Shown one piece after another: positions 59,227-64,000 of a stretch of 64,000 nucleotides of DNA. The DNA is from Bacteroidota bacterium (GTDB taxonomy: Bacteria > Bacteroidota > Bacteroidia > B-17B0 > Aurantibacillaceae), in contig JADJFB010000003.1 of NCBI GenBank assembly GCA_016708845.1, positions 203,342-267,341 of the forward strand, read 5' to 3'. Position numbers and translations under genes: made by a program. Position 1 is the stretch's first letter. Every line of letters begins with the position of its first letter. The notes under the pieces are model-generated. The model saw only the letters and a list, made by a program, of their open reading frames with translations. It did not search any database and was not told the origin of the DNA.

Positions 59227-60258
59227 TTAAACTGTTATTTCTCCTCGTAAGTTTGTTTCCAATAATTGTTTTGATTTCGAAACAGGTATTTTTTTACCAA
59301 GTACGTACATTAATTTTGCAATAGCACTTTCAAAAGTAACATCAAAACCACTGACTACCCCTATTTTCTTCAACTGACTGCTTGTTTCGTACATTCCTTG
59401 AATGACTTTACCTTCGGCACATTGAGTGACATTATAGAAAATAACACCTTTATCAATAGCTGTTTTCAAAGCTTGAATAAACCATTCTTCTGTACTTGCA
59501 TTTCCAGCTCCAAACGTTTCGATTATCACTGCTTTAATACCTTCTGTATTTAAAATTGATAAGGTGATTCTTTTACTTAATCCCGGAAATAGTTTCAATA
59601 CTGCAATATCATTCTCTAATTGGGTATGAACTGCCAACGCTTTTTTTGATGGTTTTAATAAAGCTGTTTGGTTATATTGTATATTAACGCCTGCCTCTGC
59701 TAATGCAGGATAATTAGGAGATTTAAAGGCATCGAAATGTGCTGAATTATATTTATAAGTGCGATTTCCTCTATGTAATTTATATTCAAAATAAATACAC
59801 ACTTCAGTTACAATAGGTTTATTGTTTTTTTGAGCGGCGGCAATTTCAATAGCAGTAATTAAATTTTCTTTTCCATCTGTTCTAATTATTCCAATTGGCA
59901 ACTGAGAACCTGTTAAAATAACGGGCTTAGCCAAATTCTCTAACATAAAACTCAAAGCACTAGCCGTAAAAGACATTGTATCAGAACCATGCAAAATTAC
60001 AAAACCATCATACTTTGCATAATTGTCTTTAATAATCGTTGCTAATTCAATCCACACACGTGGATGCATGTTTGAAGAATCAATCGGATGTTTAAAAGAA
60101 ATAGAAGATAATTCAATATCGAATTTTTCTAACTCAGGAATTTGTTTGGTTAAAGCTTTAAAATTAAAGGGCTTTAATTCGCCTGTTCGAACATCCTGCA
60201 TCATACCAATGGTGCCGCCTGTATAGATGAGAAGAATAGAAGGTTTTGATTTTGCCAT
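59227..60258 (-). CDS. ansA: Type I (cytoplasmic) L-asparaginase
   Basis: 343 residues, intact. The first catalytic motif LLIYTGGTIGMM carries Thr13; the second is VILHGSDTMSFTASALSFML with Ser92-Asp93 where nearly all asparaginases have Thr-Asp. SNMHPRVWIELATIIKDNY, KPVILTGSQLPIGIIRTDGK and EAFGAGNAS-type GVIIETFGAGNAS follow. It has no signal peptide, as in AnsA. Hydrolyses asparagine to aspartate and ammonia. The Ser keeps the hydroxyl nucleophile helper, so activity is likely retained. Confidence 0.92.
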   Translation of the reverse strand: MAKSKPSILLIYTGGTIGMMQDVRTGELKPFNFKALTKQIPELEKFDIELSSISFKHPIDSSNMHPRVWIELATIIKDNYAKYDGFVILHGSDTMSFTASALSFMLENLAKPVILTGSQLPIGIIRTDGKENLITAIEIAAAQKNNKPIVTEVCIYFEYKLHRGNRTYKYNSAHFDAFKSPNYPALAEAGVNIQYNQTALLKPSKKALAVHTQLENDIAVLKLFPGLSKRITLSILNTEGIKAVIIETFGAGNASTEEWFIQALKTAIDKGVIFYNVTQCAEGKVIQGMYETSSQLKKIGVVSGFDVTFESAIAKLMYVLGKKIPVSKSKQLLETNLRGEITV

Positions 60259-60261
60259 AAA

Positions 60262-60295
60262 GTAAAAAGCCTAAGAATTTATCTTAGGCTTTAAT
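60262..60295 (-). terminator. Intrinsic terminator after the DUF3127 gene
   Basis: Arms AAAGCCTAAG (60266-60275) and CTTAGGCTTT (60283-60292), 7-nt loop. On the minus strand the T-run follows the DUF3127 stop at 60310 and precedes the ansA start at 60258. Confidence 0.7.
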
Positions 60296-60309
60296 TAGTC
60301 GTTAATTTA

Positions 60310-60693
60310 TTAGAAAGGTAAATCGTCGTTATCAGAGATACTGCTATTAAAAACAGGCGCAGCTGTATTTTCTTGCATTCCAGCATTATTTTGAGCAGGA
60401 GCAGAAGATTGTCCAGCGCCAACTTTTTCAATTCTCCATGCTTCTAATGTATTAAAATATTTAATACCTTGAGGTCCATTCCACTCACGTCCACGCAAAT
60501 TGAATTGTACTTTTATTTCATCACCTTGATTAAAAGAATCAAGCATGGTGCATTTATCTTGAGTTACTTGAAAACTCACAAATTGTGGGTAAGGTGTGCT
60601 TAAATCAGTTGCTAATACGAAATCTCTCTTTTGAAATTTGTCACTTACTTTCTGCGTGTCGTACTTTAATTTTAATTGTCCTGTTACTTCCAT
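60310..60693 (-). CDS. DUF3127 protein with SSB-like acidic C-terminal tip
   Basis: 127 residues. The DUF3127 OB-fold-like core (KVSDKFQKRDFVLATDLST, YPQFVSFQVTQDKCTMLDSF, GDEIKVQFNLRGREW) is followed by a Gln/Asn/Ala linker and a C-terminus SISDNDDLPF. That closely parallels the DDDIPF-type tip of single-stranded DNA-binding proteins, which recruits repair partners. DUF3127 is thought to be phage- and Bacteroidota-common with unknown role; ssDNA binding is inferred from fold and tail. Confidence 0.8.
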   Translation of the reverse strand: MEVTGQLKLKYDTQKVSDKFQKRDFVLATDLSTPYPQFVSFQVTQDKCTMLDSFNQGDEIKVQFNLRGREWNGPQGIKYFNTLEAWRIEKVGAGQSSAPAQNNAGMQENTAAPVFNSSISDNDDLPF

Positions 60694-60847
60694 TGTATAT
60701 ATATTTACGTTATTGATTACAAATTAATGCATTAAAGCAAAATTACAAATTTAGAGGCCAGATTTTAGGAAAACTTAATCACAAAAAAGGCAATGTTTTA
60801 ACAATTTGACTGTTTGGTAAAATAAAACATTTAGCACTTTAAGTAAA

Positions 60848-61555
60848 TTACACTCTTATTCCAATCAAAAGCACATCATCCACTTGTTCTAAATTGCCTT
60901 TCCAAGCTTCAAATCTTTCATTTAAAATCTGCTTTTGCTCATCCATTGGTAATTTATAATTATTAACCAATAATTCTTCTAATGGCTTGTATTTGAATTT
61001 TTTTCCTTTTGGTCCACCAAACTGATCAGCATAACCATCCGTTAAAGAATAAACAATATCCCCTTTTTGTAAATCCATTTTTCTCAAAGTAAATGGCTTC
61101 ATATCACTATGCTTACCAACAGGCATTTTATCGGCAGGACATGAAATTAATTCTCCATTTCTTACAATATAAAAACTGTTATTAGCTGCGGCATATTCCA
61201 ATACATTATTAGTAAAGCCAAAGGCTGCTAAAATACAATTCATTCCATCTTTCGATTCCTCTTCACTTCCTTCTGGATTCAAAGAAGATATAATTTCTTC
61301 TCTGATATGATCCAACACTAAATTAAAACTTACTATTTTTTTCTCAATAATAGATTCATTTAAGTAGGAGATATTAAGCATACTCATAAATGCACCAGGT
61401 ACACCATGTCCTGTACAATCTGCCGTACATAAATAAAATTTCTCTACATCGCTACCTGGGTGTTGATGAGAAATAGCATAGTAAAAATCTCCACTAACAA
61501 TATCCTTAGGTTTATAAAGGATAAAGAATTTTTTAGAATCTAAAGTTGTTTCCAA
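60848..61555 (-). CDS. SpoIIE/PP2C-family protein phosphatase domain, N-terminally truncated
   Basis: 235 residues, phosphatase domain only: FFILYKPKDIVSGDFYYAIS, LCTADCTGHGVPGAFMSMLN, and at the end GDIVYSLTDGYADQFGGPKG and LEQVDDVLLIGIRV, the four metal-binding regions of SpoIIE. Related Bacteroidota proteins carry several hundred N-terminal residues (TPR or 7TM sensor and coiled coil) before FILYKPKDIVSGDFYW. Here the sequence stops just before this point and runs into the start of the divergent DUF2461 gene, which is short at its own N-terminus. A deletion or a join in the assembly is likely. Confidence 0.8.
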   Translation of the reverse strand: METTLDSKKFFILYKPKDIVSGDFYYAISHQHPGSDVEKFYLCTADCTGHGVPGAFMSMLNISYLNESIIEKKIVSFNLVLDHIREEIISSLNPEGSEEESKDGMNCILAAFGFTNNVLEYAAANNSFYIVRNGELISCPADKMPVGKHSDMKPFTLRKMDLQKGDIVYSLTDGYADQFGGPKGKKFKYKPLEELLVNNYKLPMDEQKQILNERFEAWKGNLEQVDDVLLIGIRV

Positions 61556-62186
61556 AAAAACATAACAATAGAGATTGGTTTAATGCCAATAAAGACCAAT
61601 TTTTAATAGAACAACATTATATAGAAGTATTTGCTGATGCTTTATTAATGGAACTTAATACTCACGACGTGATTGAAACGCCAAGCGGTAAAAAGAGTCT
61701 GCATCGTATTTACAGAGACACGCGTTTTTCGAAAGAAAAAACACCATACAAAACTAATTGGAGTGGAAGTTTTAGAAGAGCCACAAAATATCGCCGCGGT
61801 GGCTATTACTTTCATATTGAAGCGGGGAACAGTTTTATTGCTGGCGGTTTTTGGAGTCCAAATCCCGAAGATTTAAAACGCATAAGAGATGATTTTAATT
61901 TTGATGATGCTAACATGCGTAAGATCTTAAAAAGTAAAAACTTCATTTCCACTTTTGGAACCTTACAGGGAGAACAATTAAAAACAACACCTAAAGGGTT
62001 TGATGCGGAAAGTAAGGCTATTGACTTATTGCGTTATAAGCAATTTTTACTAATCAGAAAATTTACTGATAACGAAGTGTTGAGTGATGATTTTTTAATG
62101 AAGCAAATAAAACATTTAAACACATGCGTCCTTTTTTGATTACATGGTGAGTTTTAACAACAGATCTTAATGGAATTGAGATTTAA
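61546..62186 (+). CDS. DUF2461 family protein (5' end incomplete, one frameshift)
   Basis: The body NNRDWFNANKDQFLIEQHYI, LHRIYRDTRFSKEKTPYKTN, YYFHIEAGNSFIAGGFWSPN and PNPEDLKRIRDDFNFDDANM matches DUF2461 (TIGR02453). The usual first 10-15 residues before HNNRDWF are missing or frame-shifted; a trace (DKEFF...LKLF) is readable upstream across a slip. A second slip near 62130 changes the end to FKHMRPFFDYMVS and LTTDLNGIEI, stop 62184-62186. Function unknown; the family is widespread in bacteria and fungi. Confidence 0.75.
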
Positions 62187-62188
62187 TC

Positions 62189-63639
62189 TTATTTCTTTAT
62201 AGTCAACTTTTCTATCTCAGCCAACTTATTAGTTGCAGCGGGGTCATTAGGTTTTTGTTTTAATGCTTCTTCGTACATTGGTTTTGCCTCTGAGTAACGT
62301 TTCATTTTAAATAATTCATCGGCACGTTTAATGGTTGCTTTATATTTATCTGCGCCTAGTGCTTGAGGGATGCTATATTTTGCATCTCCACTCCCTACTC
62401 CTGCAGAACCAGGTTCAGAAGAACTTGTGCTACTTGGAACAATTGCTCCTGTAGTTTCCTTTGCTGGAGCAGTTGTTTTTTCTTTTACAGGTTCTTTAGG
62501 GGTTTCTTTAGTTTTGGTGACTTTACTTTGAGCTGCCTTCTCAGCTGCCTTAGTGGAAGCTTCTTTTGCAATCTTATCGGCCTCTAGTTTTTCTTTAGCT
62601 AATTTATCTTTTTGTGCTTTTTCTGACTCAGCTTTAGTTGCTTTAGCCGCTGCTTCTTGTGCAATCTTATCTTTAGCTAACTTATCAGTTTCTAGTTTTT
62701 CTTGTGCTGCTTTTTCTTTAGCTAAACGCTCAGTTTCTGCTTTTTCAGCTGCCAATTTAGCTTTTTGAGCTTTCTCAGCCTCTGCTTGAGCAGCTTTATT
62801 TGCTGCTTCTTGAGCGACTTTATCTTTTGCTAACTTATCTGCTTCTAATTTTTCTTGTATTGCTTTCTCTTTGGCTAATCTCTCCGCTTCTAATTTTTCA
62901 GCTGCTAATTTAGCTTCGTCTGCTGCTTTTTTTTCTGCTAACTCTTTTTGCTTTAAGCAGTCACCTACTTTTGGCAATTGCTCGCTTGGATAACGTTCAC
63001 CTGGAATAATGGTTATTGCTTTTTCATAACTTGCTTTTGCTAAGGGACAATCTCCTTTACTCAATGCAACATCTCCAGTATTATTAGTTGAAGTAAAATT
63101 ATTCATCAAGACATTTTCAGCCTCTCTAATTTTAGTAAGCTCTGCTAACATTTGATTTGTATAGCCTTCTTCGTCATCAAATTTTTTACCATTAGGCGTA
63201 TAAACAATTCTTGCGAGAGGTTGCTGTAAAACAGAATAATTGATAGAAGGAAAAGCTTTCGCCATAATAACACCTTCAATTCCAAATGTTGGCTTATAAT
63301 TATCTTTTGCTAGTTCTTCGGGAACATTCATAGTTGAAATTGCAAACTTTTTGGGATTACATCCAGAATAAGAAATTGTTAAAATGTAATCTCCATTTGC
63401 CGGAACATCAATTACAAAATCACCACTTCCATCGCTTTGCATTTGACTAATAGTGGTGGCACCTTTAGAAAGTGTAATGGTTGCTCCAGCTAATTTTTCT
63501 TCAGAGATATCAACTTTATTTGTCAATTTAAAAGTACGTAACTCTACAGAACTTCTCAATTTCAGTGTCCATTCTTGTGCATTTAAAATAGTGCAGGAAT
63601 AAACTAATTAAAAAATATAACGAGCGCCTTTTTATTCAT
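62189..63639 (-). CDS. CRD / coiled-coil (Ala-Glu-Lys-rich) / TPR exported protein (frameshifted near start)
   Basis: From ATG 63639 a signal peptide MNKKALVIFF... is spread over two slips (63610, 63580), ending TILNAQEWTLKLRSSVELRT. Next: a carboxypeptidase-regulatory-like domain (ISEEKLAGATITLSKGATTI), a TPR (DVALSKGDCPLAKASYEKAI), about 180 residues of Lys/Ala/Glu-rich repeats (EKLEADKLAKDKVAQEAANK and variants) predicted as a long helix, a Ser/Thr/Pro linker, and a last TPR (ADELFKMKRYSEAKPMYEEA). It is a periplasm-spanning rod candidate. A paralogue follows immediately (8-nt gap). The repeats are a likely recombination hot spot. Confidence 0.7.
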
Positions 63640-63647
63640 CTAAAGAA

Positions 63648-64000
63648 TTACTTTTTAGTTAATTTTTCTATTTCAGCTAATTTATTTGTTGCATAAGGAT
63701 CGTTAGCTTTAATTTTTAATGCTTCTTCATAAACTGGTTTTGCTTCAGCATAACGTTTCATCTTAAATAATTCATCACCACGTTTAATACTTTCCCTGTA
63801 TTTATTTTCACCACCTATAGATTGTAAAACGGCATGCTTAGCGTCTTTCGAGCCAATTTTTCCATCTCCGGCTTCAGCTCCCGTATTAATTGGCGTAATA
63901 ATTCCAGTTTGATTTTTCGAATTTTCGGCAGCTAATTTTTCACTGGCAATTTTGTCGGCCGCTGCTTTTTCTGCAACTATTTTTTCTTGAGCAGCTTTTT
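63648..64000 (-). CDS. Paralogue of the coiled-coil/TPR protein, C-terminal part (runs off window)
   Basis: Open on the minus strand from the window edge to TAA 63648-63650: KAAQEKIVAEKAAADKIASE, a Thr/Gly linker, then SIKRGDELFKMKRYAEAKPV, YEEALKIKANDPYATNKLAE and IEKLTKK. The last 60 residues are about 80% identical to the neighbour at 62189 (RADELFKMKRYSEAKPMYEE). The tandem arrangement suggests duplication. The N-terminus lies beyond 64000. Confidence 0.7.
   Translation of the reverse strand, partial: KAAQEKIVAEKAAADKIASEKLAAENSKNQTGIITPINTGAEAGDGKIGSKDAKHAVLQSIGGENKYRESIKRGDELFKMKRYAEAKPVYEEALKIKANDPYATNKLAEIEKLTKK

Noticed and set aside
62363..62768. Plus-strand Ser/Cys/Phe-rich frames opposite the coiled-coil protein
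   Set aside because: They are the complement of AEK-rich repeat codons, without starts or homology.

Overview
The window is low-GC DNA from a member of the phylum Bacteroidota, most like the gliding Flavobacteriia/Sphingobacteriia-type lineages. The evidence is gene content: the gliding lipoprotein GldB, a PorT-like barrel, type IX secretion sorting domains of both the A and B kind, TonB-dependent receptors with CarboxypepD-type N-termini, PD40/TPR proteins, DUF4197, DUF3127, and the DUF2256 / DUF2805 / photolyase neighbourhood. Shine-Dalgarno sequences are mostly absent and many genes overlap at ATGA or TAATG. No rRNA, tRNA or CRISPR array was seen.

A dominant technical feature is that about half of the conserved genes are broken by one-base slips, very often in A/T homopolymers, with the family sequence continuing in another frame. 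Three more genes carry an in-frame stop where an amino acid is expected (14808, 25364, 42902). Genes such as nadE, cinA, photolyase and the recombinase are all affected, so I read most of these as sequence errors, not decay. Each broken gene is annotated over its full span with the slip positions stated.

Layout: 1-1814 (+) end of a GGGP-synthase-like gene, a ThiE/TenI-like protein, PnuC and a NadR-like kinase (vitamin salvage). 1811-9009 mixed housekeeping: hydrolase, cinA, DUF4197, a TudS-like DUF523 protein, nth and bcp, and a PD40/TPR envelope protein. 9085-21110 (-) Sua5/YciO, PafA-like phosphatase, CapD-like dehydratase, HhH protein, two APC permeases and a large type-B T9SS cargo. 21209-27421 (+) NhaD, M50 protease, PAP2, a CRD protein and a TonB receptor. 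27548-34547 is accessory DNA (below). 34654-42508 lipoprotein, threonine aldolase, M43 protease with T9SS tail, then a light-response cluster (SDR, flavin reductase, photolyase/cryptochrome, TspO, DUF2256, DUF2805). 42518-52171 GT39 transferase, PAP2, fumarylacetoacetase, lipoproteins, methyltransferase, then a stress group (pirin, YceI, OsmC, CDGSH, carbonic anhydrase). 52266-64000 tex, SprT, gldB, PorT-like, nadE, folB, ansA, DUF3127, SpoIIE phosphatase, DUF2461 and two tandem Ala/Glu/Lys-rich TPR proteins.

The most interesting region is 28780-34547. Two headless Rhs/YD-repeat tips, each followed by a candidate immunity gene, converge inside a 4.1-kb segment bounded by near-identical ~80-bp inverted repeats. 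Each repeat contains the palindrome CCTTACTGTAGTAAGG (or its complement). A tyrosine recombinase lies just outside the right repeat. Just outside the left repeat is an array of three 84-bp units, each centred on the palindrome ATGCTTAAGCAT. I propose a recombinase-served storage or inversion cassette for polymorphic-toxin tips.
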